A stretch of DNA of 36,137 nucleotides, from contig JABABG010000070.1 of NCBI GenBank assembly GCA_014238315.1, forward strand, positions 1-36,137, read 5' to 3'. The notes beneath the pieces are model-generated. The model worked only from the letters and a program-made list of their open reading frames with translations. It was not told the origin of the DNA and ran no database searches. Position 1 is the stretch's first letter. Each line of letters opens with the position of its first letter. Origin of the DNA: Alphaproteobacteria bacterium (GTDB taxonomy: Bacteria > Pseudomonadota > Alphaproteobacteria > JABAAW01). Positions 9,726 through 19,179 of this stretch are shown piece after piece. Position numbers and translations under genes: made by a program.

Positions 9726-10160
9726 CTTCGTTTTTATATGAGAATATAACAATTGATCACTATTTTTAGCTCGCGCGGCGCAGAGGAAAGAATCTGGTCG
9801 CTTTTTCTGCAGGCTAGCACTATATCCTAGTGCTATTTGTTTGAGTAAATGGGAAGCTTTGCCGTTGTATATGATGCGCTTGCTTCCGCAGTCGAGAGCC
9901 TTTAGGGCTCTTGCTTCACTATCGGCACAATCGTATATGCTATCTTGGGGGAAGGTGCGAGCAGGGGACGAGTTTTTTTCTAGCATCATTTGGAAGATTT
10001 TCGGTGATAGCAATTCTTCGATTGGCGAGAGCCATAGGACGCCGAAAGGTTTTTGCTCTTTTACTCTGTCGAACAACGATACTACCACTTCTGTTGCCAA
10101 CCTTAGGTCTTCTGGCGAGGAGAAGGTTATGGGTATGGTTATGGGTATTTGTTTCATCAC
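9717..10160 (-). CDS. Conserved hypothetical protein
   Basis: 147-aa ORF filling the convergent gap after mgtE (9-bp overlap); DCADSEARALKALDCGSKRIIYNG region resembles small uncharacterised alphaproteobacterial proteins (recollection, not searched). Confidence 0.6.
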   Translation of the reverse strand: MMKQIPITIPITFSSPEDLRLATEVVVSLFDRVKEQKPFGVLWLSPIEELLSPKIFQMMLEKNSSPARTFPQDSIYDCADSEARALKALDCGSKRIIYNGKASHLLKQIALGYSASLQKKRPDSFLCAARAKNSDQLLYSHIKTKLK

Positions 10161-10325
10161 TGCATCGGGTTATTATCGGGCTAAGTTGTTATTGTTATTA
10201 CTGCTCTTGAGATTTTTTATCGATATTCGTTGTGAAAAATGGTGTTAGTATCGCCAATGACTTTTTTGGAGCTTTTACATAGAGCTCTTATAAAATGCGG
10301 GCAGAGACGAAACTAGGAGGATATT

Positions 10326-11432
10326 TTGAGCAATGTTACTACAAGCAAAATTATAGGCAAGGCTATGGGCAAGTCCATGGATAAGACTAGTTCTTTGCAG
10401 CGCAAAGGTGAAAACAAGAGTAAGAGCAAAGATAAAAGCGAAGGCAAGACTAGCCTGAGAAATGGAGTAAAGAGCAAGAAGCATCCTCCCTGTGTTGCCT
10501 TGGTACTACCTTGCTATAACGAAGAGGAAGCATTAGAGCATACCATACCTACGATGTTATCTCTTCTCTCCTCGCTTGTGAAACGTGGTTTAGCGCGTTC
10601 ATCTAGCTACCTTTACTTTTGCGATGACGGCTCTACGGATGGCACTTGGGGCGTTTTGCGAGCTTCGCATAGGCGTTACAAGGGTCGCGTGCGCGCTTTG
10701 CGTCTAGTTTGCAACGTTGGTCGAGAGAAGGCTCTTTACGCAGGATTGATCAAACAGGTTGGAGCTTGTGACGCTGCGATTTCGCTAGACGCCGACTTAC
10801 AAGACGATATTTCGCGCATTCCGAGTATGCTAGAGCTTTTTCGAGCTGGCGATGTAGATATAGTTACGGCAATTCGCAAAAACCGCCAAGTTGATAGCTT
10901 TTTCAAGAGACTGAGTGCGCATCTTTTTTATTTATGCCTGCGTATATTTTTCCGTGTGCGTTCGGAGAACGAAGCGGACTTTCGGCTTATGAGCGAGCGT
11001 AGCCTGCGTGCCTTATCGCTTTATCGAGAGCGTAAGATTTACCTTCGCGGTCTTGTTCCCCGCATGGGCTTTCGACAAGCGAAAATATACTACGAGCGTC
11101 AGGCTCGTATTTGCGGCGAGACGAAGTACACTTTAGGCAAGATGATCTCATTGGCACTCGATGGCATTACGTCGCAGTCGACGCACCCTTTGCGTATAAT
11201 TTTCTTTCTTGGGGTTGCGATGTTTTTCGGTGGCATAGGTCTAGCACTTTACTTTCTTTACCAGTGGAAACTCGGACATACTTTGCAGGGTTGGGCTTCT
11301 TTGATGCTTGTTTTTTTGTTTGCGAGTAGCTTGCAATGGCTAGCTTTAGGGGTAGTTGGTGAGTATTTGGGCAAGACTTTTGACGAGGTTCGCAATAATC
11401 CCCGCTACCTAGTAGACGAAGAGATGCTATAG
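10326..11432 (+). CDS. Glycosyltransferase family 2, polyprenyl-phosphate sugar transferase-like (GtrB/DPM1-like)
   Basis: VALVLPCYNEEEAL, YFCDDGSTDGT, SLDADLQDD and two C-terminal TM helices; TTG start behind aggagg; Lys/Ser-rich N-terminal extension. Confidence 0.9.
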   Translation: MSNVTTSKIIGKAMGKSMDKTSSLQRKGENKSKSKDKSEGKTSLRNGVKSKKHPPCVALVLPCYNEEEALEHTIPTMLSLLSSLVKRGLARSSSYLYFCDDGSTDGTWGVLRASHRRYKGRVRALRLVCNVGREKALYAGLIKQVGACDAAISLDADLQDDISRIPSMLELFRAGDVDIVTAIRKNRQVDSFFKRLSAHLFYLCLRIFFRVRSENEADFRLMSERSLRALSLYRERKIYLRGLVPRMGFRQAKIYYERQARICGETKYTLGKMISLALDGITSQSTHPLRIIFFLGVAMFFGGIGLALYFLYQWKLGHTLQGWASLMLVFLFASSLQWLALGVVGEYLGKTFDEVRNNPRYLVDEEML

Positions 11433-11585
11433 GGCTTCTGCCGTGTTTTTTATATTTTCGATTAGATAGGGCTAATAACTGTTTGTTTTTTATTGACTAT
11501 CTGCGCTGATGTGCGCTTGGACTAGCATTATTTACGCGCTAGCAACAAAGTTGCGCCACGCCCCTTATCAGCCTATTATGGAGCA

Positions 11586-12488
11586 ATGATGAATAGTACA
11601 CCATTCCGAGGTATATTCACGGCACTAGCGACGCCTTTCGATGCGGATGGCAAGGTCGACGAGCAATCCTACAAGCAACTAGTCGAGTGTCAGATTGCGG
11701 CGGGCGTGCATGGTCTTGTTCCGGTAGGTACGACTGGCGAATCTCCCAGCCTCAACATCGATGAGCATAAACGCGTTATCGAGCTGTGCTTAGAGTGCAA
11801 CGCGGGGCGCCTTCCGGTAGTTGCTGGGGCTGGAGCGAACTCGACAGAAGAGGCTATCGCCCTAACTAGTTTCGCGCAAAGAGCAGGAGCCCAAGCGAGC
11901 TTACAAGTCACACCTTACTACAACAAGCCGACGCAGGAAGGTCTTTACGCACATTTTTGTGAGATAGCGAGTAGGGTTGATCTGCCGATTATGCTATACA
12001 ATGTGCCAGCCCGAACTTCTGTAAACCTTGAGGTTGAGACTGTAATCCGCCTTGTTGAGGATTGTGAGCGTATAACCTCCCTTAAAGATGCGATGCCGCA
12101 AGACTTAACGCGAGTTAGTCAAATCGCGCGAGCGGGATTACGGCAGGACTTCACCCTTCTTTCTGGCGAGGATGCTAGTCTCTGCGCCTTTTTAGCGATG
12201 GGGGGAGAGGGTTGCGTCTCTGTTGCCTCGAACGTAGTACCTAAAGCTATGGTTGAGCTTTACGAGTTTTTTAGTGCTGGTGACTGGAAGCAAGTATCGC
12301 GCGTTCGCAACGCTCTACTACCCCTGTGGCAAGCCTTATTTTGCGAGACTAGTCCTGCGCCGGTTAAATACGCGCTTCAACGACAAGGAGTGTTTTCGAC
12401 CGCCAACCTCCGTTTGCCTCTGCTCGAAGCGAGCCCCTCAGCGCAGGGGCGCGTCAAGCAAGCTCTAGATTTGGCTGCGAGCTTATAG
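11586..12488 (+). CDS. dapA: 4-hydroxy-tetrahydrodipicolinate synthase
   Basis: GIFTALATPFDADGKVD, VPVGTTGESPSL, YYNKPTQEGLYAHF, MLYNVPART. Confidence 0.97.
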   Translation: MMNSTPFRGIFTALATPFDADGKVDEQSYKQLVECQIAAGVHGLVPVGTTGESPSLNIDEHKRVIELCLECNAGRLPVVAGAGANSTEEAIALTSFAQRAGAQASLQVTPYYNKPTQEGLYAHFCEIASRVDLPIMLYNVPARTSVNLEVETVIRLVEDCERITSLKDAMPQDLTRVSQIARAGLRQDFTLLSGEDASLCAFLAMGGEGCVSVASNVVPKAMVELYEFFSAGDWKQVSRVRNALLPLWQALFCETSPAPVKYALQRQGVFSTANLRLPLLEASPSAQGRVKQALDLAASL

Positions 12489-12532
12489 GCGAGGTGCCCT
12501 TATAGAAGGGTAGCAAACGCACAAACTAACTT

Positions 12533-13033
12533 GTGTCTCCAACAACTGCGGGTAGCATAGCCGAAGGAATGAAACGTTTAGAGAATAAGGGTGCGAGGCA
12601 TAAATTCCGTATAGAGAAGGAAATGGAGGCGGGCATCTGCCTTAGCGGTAGCGAGGTCAAGGCGATAAGGACTGGTCGAGCTGCGATTAGCGACAGCTTT
12701 GCTCTTTTTAAGCAAGGTGAGCTATTTCTGGTGAATTTCCACATAGGCGATTACGCGAAGGCTTCGAGTTCTAGCCAACATGCTCCGCGTCGCGAGCGCA
12801 AGCTATTACTGCACAAGAGGGAACTCACTCGTTTAGCTGGCTCTGTGCAAAGAGGCGGCATGACGCTACTACCACTAGCGTTATACTTCAACGTACGCGG
12901 CATAGCGAAGATCAGCCTTGGTTTGGGCAAGGGCATCGCGAAGGCGGACCGCCGAGTAGACATTGCGGAGCGTGATTGGCAACGCCGCAAAGCTCGTCTA
13001 ACGCATAACAAGGCTATCGGAGGAGAAGATTGA
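12533..13033 (+). CDS. smpB: SsrA-binding protein
   Basis: GARHKFRIEKEMEAGICLSGSEVKAIRTGRAAISDSFA; RERKLLLHKRE. GTG start. Confidence 0.96.
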   Translation: MSPTTAGSIAEGMKRLENKGARHKFRIEKEMEAGICLSGSEVKAIRTGRAAISDSFALFKQGELFLVNFHIGDYAKASSSSQHAPRRERKLLLHKRELTRLAGSVQRGGMTLLPLALYFNVRGIAKISLGLGKGIAKADRRVDIAERDWQRRKARLTHNKAIGGED

Positions 13034-14304
13034 TGCACTCGCGTTTAGCCTTTTTCATTGCTTTGCTATTTAGCCTACCTACATTCTCTGCGCTAACCTG
13101 CGATGCAGTAGCGAAGGAGGCATTTTCTAAGAAGTTTTTGCAAAGTTTAGGCAAGGAGTCCAAGCGGCGAGGTATATCGCGAGACTTGTGGCAAGAGACC
13201 TATAGGTTTCTTACCAAGGAGGGCATTTTAGAAGATGTAATTATTCGCGATAGGCAACAACCTGAGCTAGTAGCGACCTTTCACAGCTACACGACCCGCC
13301 TCCTTGACGAGAGACGCATTTCTCGCGGCAGGCTTATGCTAGAGGAGCAAGACGCTCTGCTGCAGCGGCTAGAGCTAGAGTATGGGGTGCCTAGTGAGAT
13401 TTTGATAGGGATATGGGGGCTTGAGAGCAACTACGGCGATAGCGTTGGACGCTTTCCAGTTTTGCACGCAACGGCGAGTCTCAGTGCGGATGGCAGAAGG
13501 GGTAAGTTTTTCCGAGAGCAGTTCTTAACGGCACTACAGATTGCCGAGCGGGAGGGCTTTTCTCCGCTAGAGATGCTTGGCTCGTGGGCTGGGGCGATGG
13601 GTCAAGTTCAGTTTATTCCGACAAGCTATTGGCAGTATGCGCGCGATGGTAATGGCGATGGCAGGGTGGATATTTGGAACGATGTCGATGATTCTCTGAC
13701 CTCTGCGGCGCACTATCTAAAAGCTAGCGGCTGGCGGCGTGCGCTGCCCCCTGCGGAATCCCCTGCGAAATCCTCTGGGGAGGGCTCTGGGGATATTCCT
13801 GGTAGTATTCCTTGGGGGCTAGAGGTGCGATTACCTGCAAAGTTCGACTACGCTCAGGCGCACACTTGGCGTAGCAGTGCCTTTTGGCGCAAGAAAGGTG
13901 TTGAGGCGGCGCATAAGGGGCAACGGGCACGCATGGCGAGGATTGGTAAAAGTTCGCTACTGCTTCCTGCTGGCGCGCGAGGTCCGGTTTTCCTCGTTTC
14001 ACAGAATTTTCGTAGTATTTTGCGCTGGAACAACTCGAACTTGTACGCGCTCGCTGTCGGTCTGCTAGCTGATCGGTTGCGGGGAGCGCCGGCTCTGTCT
14101 AGGAAAAGCAGCGAGCAGATTCTACGCATAGATGATATAAGAAGGCTGCAGCGGCGTCTGAACGAGCTTGGTTTTGCCAGCGGTGCGGCGGACGCTATCT
14201 TGGGGACGCAGACTAAACGCGCGTTGAGGAAATATCAAAAAAGCCAAGGGCTTACTGCCGATGGCTTTCCTTCACCCGAAACCCTTAGTAGTCTTGGTTT
14301 ATAA
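13030..14304 (+). CDS. mltB: Lytic murein transglycosylase with C-terminal peptidoglycan-binding domain
   Basis: IWGLESNYGDSVGRFPVLHATASLS, GSWAGAMGQVQFIPTSY; C-terminal PG_binding_1-like (LQRRLNELGFASGAADAILGTQTKRALRKYQKSQGL). Confidence 0.93.
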   Translation: MMHSRLAFFIALLFSLPTFSALTCDAVAKEAFSKKFLQSLGKESKRRGISRDLWQETYRFLTKEGILEDVIIRDRQQPELVATFHSYTTRLLDERRISRGRLMLEEQDALLQRLELEYGVPSEILIGIWGLESNYGDSVGRFPVLHATASLSADGRRGKFFREQFLTALQIAEREGFSPLEMLGSWAGAMGQVQFIPTSYWQYARDGNGDGRVDIWNDVDDSLTSAAHYLKASGWRRALPPAESPAKSSGEGSGDIPGSIPWGLEVRLPAKFDYAQAHTWRSSAFWRKKGVEAAHKGQRARMARIGKSSLLLPAGARGPVFLVSQNFRSILRWNNSNLYALAVGLLADRLRGAPALSRKSSEQILRIDDIRRLQRRLNELGFASGAADAILGTQTKRALRKYQKSQGLTADGFPSPETLSSLGL

Positions 14305-14379
14305 AACCTTGGTTTATAAAATCTTGGTTTATAAAACCTTGGTTTGTGAGGTCTTGGTTTAAGAAGTTTTGGCTTGTAG
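14290..14379. repeat. 15-bp in-frame tandem array x6 nucleated at the mltB stop codon
   Basis: agtcttggtttataa/aaccttggtttataa/aatcttggtttataa/aaccttggtttgtga/ggtcttggtttaaga/agttttggcttgtag. Confidence 0.95.
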
Positions 14380-14537
14380 GACTAGCTTGTCTAGAGATTC
14401 GTAGACGAGGAGCGCGAGCTCTGTTGGCGAGTGCTTGCTTTGTCTGGCAAAAAGGTTTATTGGCAAGGATAATGAACGAAGGTAATAAGAAGTAAGATAA
14501 GTAGGGAAGAAAATAAGGAAGGAAATAAGGTAGAGTT

Positions 14538-15446
14538 ATGAAATTTAGACTACGCTCCGCGTTTCTTGGACCAACATTTCTTGCGCTGACCCTGCTAGTA
14601 GCTGGCTGCTCGCAGCCTCTTATGTTGCGTGAGACGCACCGCGGTATTTTACAAAGTCGCGAGGTAGTAAAAGGCGAGGCGGTTTATAAAATTGGCAACC
14701 CCTACAAGATAAGAGGAAAAACTTACACACCACGGGTAGATTACAAATACAAGGAGACTGGAATAGCCTCTTGGTATGGACCCAAGTTCCATAATCGGCG
14801 CACGGCTAACAATGAGATTTTTGATGAGAACGCTTTAACGGCGGCGCATCGCACTTTGCCTTTGCCTTCTTATGTTTTGGTAACGAACTTGCAGAACAAC
14901 CGCACGGTTCGCCTACGAGTAAATGACCGCGGTCCTTTTGCGAAGGGTCGCATCATCGATCTATCGAAACAAGCAGCGCGTGTTTTAGGTTTTGAGAAGC
15001 AAGGGACGGCTTTGGTGCATGTGCAAATTTTGGGCAAAGATAGCAAGCGTCTTGCGGAGCAGATGCGGCGTGGTGGTAGCGCTAGCTTATATACCAGAGG
15101 TTCTTCCTCTTCCCGCGCTATAGCCTCGAACACGACGGCATTGCCACGACCTCAAAAGACTGTTAGCGCCCCGCGTTCTGCAGGGGCTATTGAGGCTTCT
15201 ATTCCTTGGAAGGTCTATGCGCAGATTGGAGCTTTCCGCGAGCAAAAATCGATTGCCAACGCGAGCACTAAACTTCGAACTTTGCAATTGGGCTTACCAA
15301 TAGTTGAGAAACCCTCACCCGACCCTGCGCTGACGCGTCTTTTGCTGGGTCCTTTGCCTAGCTACGACGATGCTCGCATCGAGTCGCTGCTCGATCGCCT
15401 AAACGATGCGGGTTTTCCCGAGAGCCAAGTACGCGTGCTGCGTTAG
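14538..15446 (+). CDS. rlpA: RlpA-like septal ring lytic transglycosylase/lipoprotein with SPOR-like C-terminus
   Basis: Lipobox LLVAGC; ETGIASWYGPKFHNRRTANNEIFD, VRVNDRGPFAKGRIIDLSKQAA. Confidence 0.93.
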   Translation: MKFRLRSAFLGPTFLALTLLVAGCSQPLMLRETHRGILQSREVVKGEAVYKIGNPYKIRGKTYTPRVDYKYKETGIASWYGPKFHNRRTANNEIFDENALTAAHRTLPLPSYVLVTNLQNNRTVRLRVNDRGPFAKGRIIDLSKQAARVLGFEKQGTALVHVQILGKDSKRLAEQMRRGGSASLYTRGSSSSRAIASNTTALPRPQKTVSAPRSAGAIEASIPWKVYAQIGAFREQKSIANASTKLRTLQLGLPIVEKPSPDPALTRLLLGPLPSYDDARIESLLDRLNDAGFPESQVRVLR

Positions 15447-15470
15447 CATGCATTTTCGTGCGATTTACAA

Positions 15471-16283
15471 ATGCAGAGGCGTGGAAATAGGGGCAAGTTT
15501 ATTGTTATCGATGGCATAGATGGTGCTGGCAAGAGTCTACAAACGAGGCTTCTACAAGCAAGACTAGAGACCCGCTACGCGATTGCTTGCGTATCTACGC
15601 GCGAGCCTGGGGGCTCGCCATTAGGAGAAAGGATACGCTCGCTATTGTTGCAAGAAGATGGAAGGGGGGTCGATGCGATCACCGAGGCATTGCTTTTTAA
15701 TGCTGCACGCAGAGACCATTTGCATAGGGTTATAGAACCTGCATTGGACAAAGGATTTTGGGTTATCTGTGATCGCTTTTCGTTTTCGAGCTTTGCCTAT
15801 CAAGGTGCGGGAGGCGCGAACTTGAGTTTACTCGAAACCCTGCATGGCATCGCTGTAAGCAACATCGCAGAGGATTACGCTTCAACACGAGAACCACGGC
15901 ACAAACCAGACTTAGAGAATTCAGACTTAGAGAATACAGACTTAGAGAATTCGAACTTGGGGGCCCCCGATTTGGGGATTGTCCTCGACCTCACCCCTGA
16001 GCGATCAATGCAGCGTTCTGCTAGCAAGAGAGGACAAACTTCGACTAAGGCAGATAACTTTGAGAGTCGCGATCGTCAGTTTTTCGGGAAGGTCCGCGCT
16101 ATATTTTTGCAAATGGCACAACGGGAAGGGACGCTATGGTCGGTTATCGATGCCAGTGAGGCAATCGAGCTTGTCGCGGATAGGATAGAGCAGCGTGTAG
16201 CATCGCATTTTTCGCTCAAATTGTCGGCAAAAGAATCGGCAAAAGAATCGGCAAAAGAATTAGCTACAAGCGAGCGGTCGTGA
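15471..16283 (+). CDS. tmk: Thymidylate kinase with repeat-derived insertion and tail
   Basis: GKFIVIDGIDGAGKSLQTRLL, STREPGGSPLGERIRSLLL, CDRFSFSSFAYQGAG, LGIVLDLTPE. Confidence 0.95.
   Translation: MQRRGNRGKFIVIDGIDGAGKSLQTRLLQARLETRYAIACVSTREPGGSPLGERIRSLLLQEDGRGVDAITEALLFNAARRDHLHRVIEPALDKGFWVICDRFSFSSFAYQGAGGANLSLLETLHGIAVSNIAEDYASTREPRHKPDLENSDLENTDLENSNLGAPDLGIVLDLTPERSMQRSASKRGQTSTKADNFESRDRQFFGKVRAIFLQMAQREGTLWSVIDASEAIELVADRIEQRVASHFSLKLSAKESAKESAKELATSERS
15909..15968 (+). repeat. 15-bp in-frame tandem repeat x4 in tmk (DLEN[ST])
   Basis: gacttagagaattca/gacttagagaataca/gacttagagaattcg/aacttgggggccccc. Confidence 0.9.
16224..16259 (+). repeat. 12-bp perfect tandem repeat x3 at tmk C-terminus (SAKE)
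   Basis: tcggcaaaagaa x3. Confidence 0.95.
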
Positions 16284-17440
16284 CGGCGCTAAAGACGGCA
16301 AAGCGAGAGGCAGCGAGCGATGGGTATGATTTTTTACCGCCAGCGCAGCTTTCTCCAAGATTATCTGGTCAATCTAACGCCGAGGATAGCTTTTTACGGG
16401 CTTGGCGAGGCGGTTTTGCGGCGCAATCGTGGCTGCTTTACGGTTCTCGCGGAGTTGGTAAGGCATCGTTTGCCTACGCTGCGGCGCGCTTTTTATTGGA
16501 TAACGAACGGAATTATGAACAAAAGAGACAATTGTGTGATTTATCTATCTCTAGCTCGTCGACTATTTTTCAACAAGTTGCCTCTGGCACGCATCCGGAC
16601 TTATTTTTGCTAAGTGCTACTAGGGAAGGAGAGATTACGGTCGATCGATCACGCGGTCTTGTGTCTTTTTTGCACAAGACCCCGATGCTGTCTAGTTATC
16701 GAGTCGGCATAGTAGACTCTGCCGACCGCCTGAACCGCGAGGCTGCTAACGCGCTACTAAAGGTTGTCGAGGAGCCTGGTCGCCGCGTTGTTCTTTTTTT
16801 GGTCTGCCACTCGAGCGCATCGCTAGTTTCGACATTACGCTCGCGTTGTCGCCCATTGGCATTTTGTTCTGTGGGTTTAGAGCCGATCGTAGAGTTTTTG
16901 CGCGAGCGCGGTGCTGAGCGCTCTGTTGGCGAGCTTATCGCGTGTTTATCGAATGGTTCTTTTTACTACGCGGGACTTTTATGCGAGGCTGGCGGCGAGA
17001 CTTTTACTCGCGCCTTTGGTGAGGCTGTTTCTGCAAACTTAGTTTCTAAAAGATTGAGGAATAACAAGGATTTGAGAAGTGGAGAAAAGACAGAGCATCT
17101 GCTAGGATTACTAGCCAACGATAAGCCTACGGCTGAGGCTTTTCGTTTTTTGTGGCAGAGGTTTTTATCTTGCGCGGTTCGTGCTTGTTCAGCCGAGGCT
17201 TCCTCTAACCTTAAGGACTCTAGCTTTGCCGAAGGTAGCGATGCTAACCTCTCTTCGTTAGCAATCTTCGAGTTACTACCTGCCTCTACACGCGAGGCTA
17301 TGGTAGGAGCGGGAGCTAATTTTTGGCAAGGACTTTGGCAGAGCACTGTTCCTAACCTTCTAACCAGCCGTTCTGCGCGCGGAGGAGACTTCATGCTTGC
17401 CGCCAGCTTTGCCCTCGCGAGTTTAAGCGAGATTAGCTAG
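16280..17440 (+). CDS. holB: DNA polymerase III delta' subunit
   Basis: SWLLYGSRGVGKASFAYAAARFLL; YRVGIVDSADRLNREAANALLKVVEEPGRRVVLFLV. Confidence 0.92.
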   Translation: MTALKTAKREAASDGYDFLPPAQLSPRLSGQSNAEDSFLRAWRGGFAAQSWLLYGSRGVGKASFAYAAARFLLDNERNYEQKRQLCDLSISSSSTIFQQVASGTHPDLFLLSATREGEITVDRSRGLVSFLHKTPMLSSYRVGIVDSADRLNREAANALLKVVEEPGRRVVLFLVCHSSASLVSTLRSRCRPLAFCSVGLEPIVEFLRERGAERSVGELIACLSNGSFYYAGLLCEAGGETFTRAFGEAVSANLVSKRLRNNKDLRSGEKTEHLLGLLANDKPTAEAFRFLWQRFLSCAVRACSAEASSNLKDSSFAEGSDANLSSLAIFELLPASTREAMVGAGANFWQGLWQSTVPNLLTSRSARGGDFMLAASFALASLSEIS

Positions 17441-17450
17441 TATCGCCTTT

Positions 17451-19013
17451 ATGAAAGATAGATTTTACATCACGACGCCGATTTACTATGTGAATGACAA
17501 GCCACACATTGGTCATGCCTACACGAGCATAGCGAGCGATGTCCTTGCGCGTTATCAGCGTTTGCGAGGCTTTTCTTGCTACCTATTGACTGGCACGGAC
17601 GAGCATGGACAAAAGGTAGCAAAATCAGCGGCGAAGGCTGGGGAGTCTACCTCTAGCTTTACGGATCGTTTTGCGGGCAATTTTCTTTCTATGGCGGAGC
17701 GTTTGAACATTTCGCATAACGACTTTGTGCGAACTAGCGAACAACGTCATAAGATTTGCGCGCAGGCTTTTTGGCGCAGGTTAGAAGAGCGAGGAGACTT
17801 GTATGACAAATTGTACAAGGGTTGGTATGCGGTTCGCGACGAGAGCTACTACGATGCCTCTGAGCTAGTGGAGGGTGCGGACGGCACTCGCCTTGCCCCT
17901 AGCGGTGCAGAGGTAGAATGGGTTGAGGAGCCGAGTATTTTTTTCCGCCTATCGAAGTATCGAGACGCTTTGCTTTCACACTACGACGCGCATCCGGATT
18001 TCGTTCTCCCACGCACTCGAATGAACGAGGTGCGAGCTTTCGTCGAATCGGATTTATGGGATTTGTGCGTATCGCGTACGGCTTTTTCTTGGGGAGTTTC
18101 GGTTCCCGGTCGTTCCAACCATGTGATGTATGTTTGGGTTGAGGCTTTGACGAACTATTTGACTGGACTAGGCTTTCCCGATGAGGGAACTCCTTTATTT
18201 GACTATTGGCCAGCCAATTTGCATATGGTTGGTAAGGACATAGTTAAGTTTCACGCTGTATATTGGCCTGCGTTACTTTTGTCGGCGGGTTTAGAGTTAC
18301 CTCGGCGTATTTTTGCGCATGGCTGGTGGACGAACGATGGCGAGAAGATATCGAAATCTTTAGGCAACGTTATCGATCCTTTAGAGCTGATTGCGAGCTA
18401 CGGATTAGACCGAGTGAGATATTTTTTACTGAGAGAGGTTCCTTTTGGCGAGGATGGCAATTTCTCACGCTCTGCTATCGTGCGGCGTTCCAACGAGGAT
18501 TTAGCGAATGGTTTAGGCAATTTGTGCATGCGGGTCCTGACTTTGGTCGAGCGCGGATGGAACGGCAAAATCCCCCCGCGCGGCGAGTTGCACGATGAGG
18601 ATATAGAACTGCTAGAGACCTTTAGGCAAGCGGAGTCGTTGCTGCAAAAGAGGATGGATGTTTGCTCTTTCCACCTTGCTTTAGAGGGTATTTTCGGCTG
18701 TTTGGCTGATGCCGATAGGTATATTACGAGGCAGGCGCCTTGGGCTTTACTGAAGAATGCGTCTGGGGATGGAAGGGATAGTAGCAAGGATAAGGTTCGA
18801 GCTGGCACTGTGCTTTACGTTTTATGCGACTGCTTACGAATGGCGGCGATCGACTTGCAGAGTTTTATGCCTGCTTCCATGGCGAAGCTACTGGATATGC
18901 TAGGGGTAGGGGATGAGGCTCGAGATTTTAAGTCTCGCGCCACGCAATTACAAGAGGGCTGTAGACTGGTAGATGTGCAAGCGATTTTTCCAAGGCTAGA
19001 GAGCCAGGATTAA
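17451..19013 (+). CDS. metG: Methionyl-tRNA synthetase
   Basis: FYITTPIYYVNDKPHIGHAYTSIASDVLARY, GTDEHGQKVA, HGWWTNDGEKISKSLGNVIDP (KMSKS-like KISKS). Confidence 0.97.
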   Translation: MKDRFYITTPIYYVNDKPHIGHAYTSIASDVLARYQRLRGFSCYLLTGTDEHGQKVAKSAAKAGESTSSFTDRFAGNFLSMAERLNISHNDFVRTSEQRHKICAQAFWRRLEERGDLYDKLYKGWYAVRDESYYDASELVEGADGTRLAPSGAEVEWVEEPSIFFRLSKYRDALLSHYDAHPDFVLPRTRMNEVRAFVESDLWDLCVSRTAFSWGVSVPGRSNHVMYVWVEALTNYLTGLGFPDEGTPLFDYWPANLHMVGKDIVKFHAVYWPALLLSAGLELPRRIFAHGWWTNDGEKISKSLGNVIDPLELIASYGLDRVRYFLLREVPFGEDGNFSRSAIVRRSNEDLANGLGNLCMRVLTLVERGWNGKIPPRGELHDEDIELLETFRQAESLLQKRMDVCSFHLALEGIFGCLADADRYITRQAPWALLKNASGDGRDSSKDKVRAGTVLYVLCDCLRMAAIDLQSFMPASMAKLLDMLGVGDEARDFKSRATQLQEGCRLVDVQAIFPRLESQD

Positions 19014-19097
19014 AGAACCAAGACTAAAGAACCAAGACTAAATAACCAAAGCTGGAAGACCCAGACTGGAAGACCAAGACTAGAGAACCAAGACCAA
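19000..19097. repeat. 14-bp degenerate tandem array x7 starting in the last codons of metG
   Basis: agagccaggattaa/agaaccaagactaa/agaaccaagactaa/ataaccaaagctgg/aagacccagactgg/aagaccaagactag/agaaccaagaccaa. Confidence 0.93.
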
Positions 19098-19179
19098 AGG
19101 ATAGCTTGCAGGCAGAAAAAGTAGTTAACCCAAGAAGAACTAACACTTGTAATTTTCCGCCATTAATTTTTCAACCAAC

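Noticed and set aside
14302-14379. Stop-codon reassignment or programmed readthrough at mltB
   Set aside because: Other genes in the window end normally with TAA, TAG or TGA (e.g. guaA TAG, ank2 TGA), and the PG-binding domain is complete before the first stop. The array is reported, but recoding is not supported.
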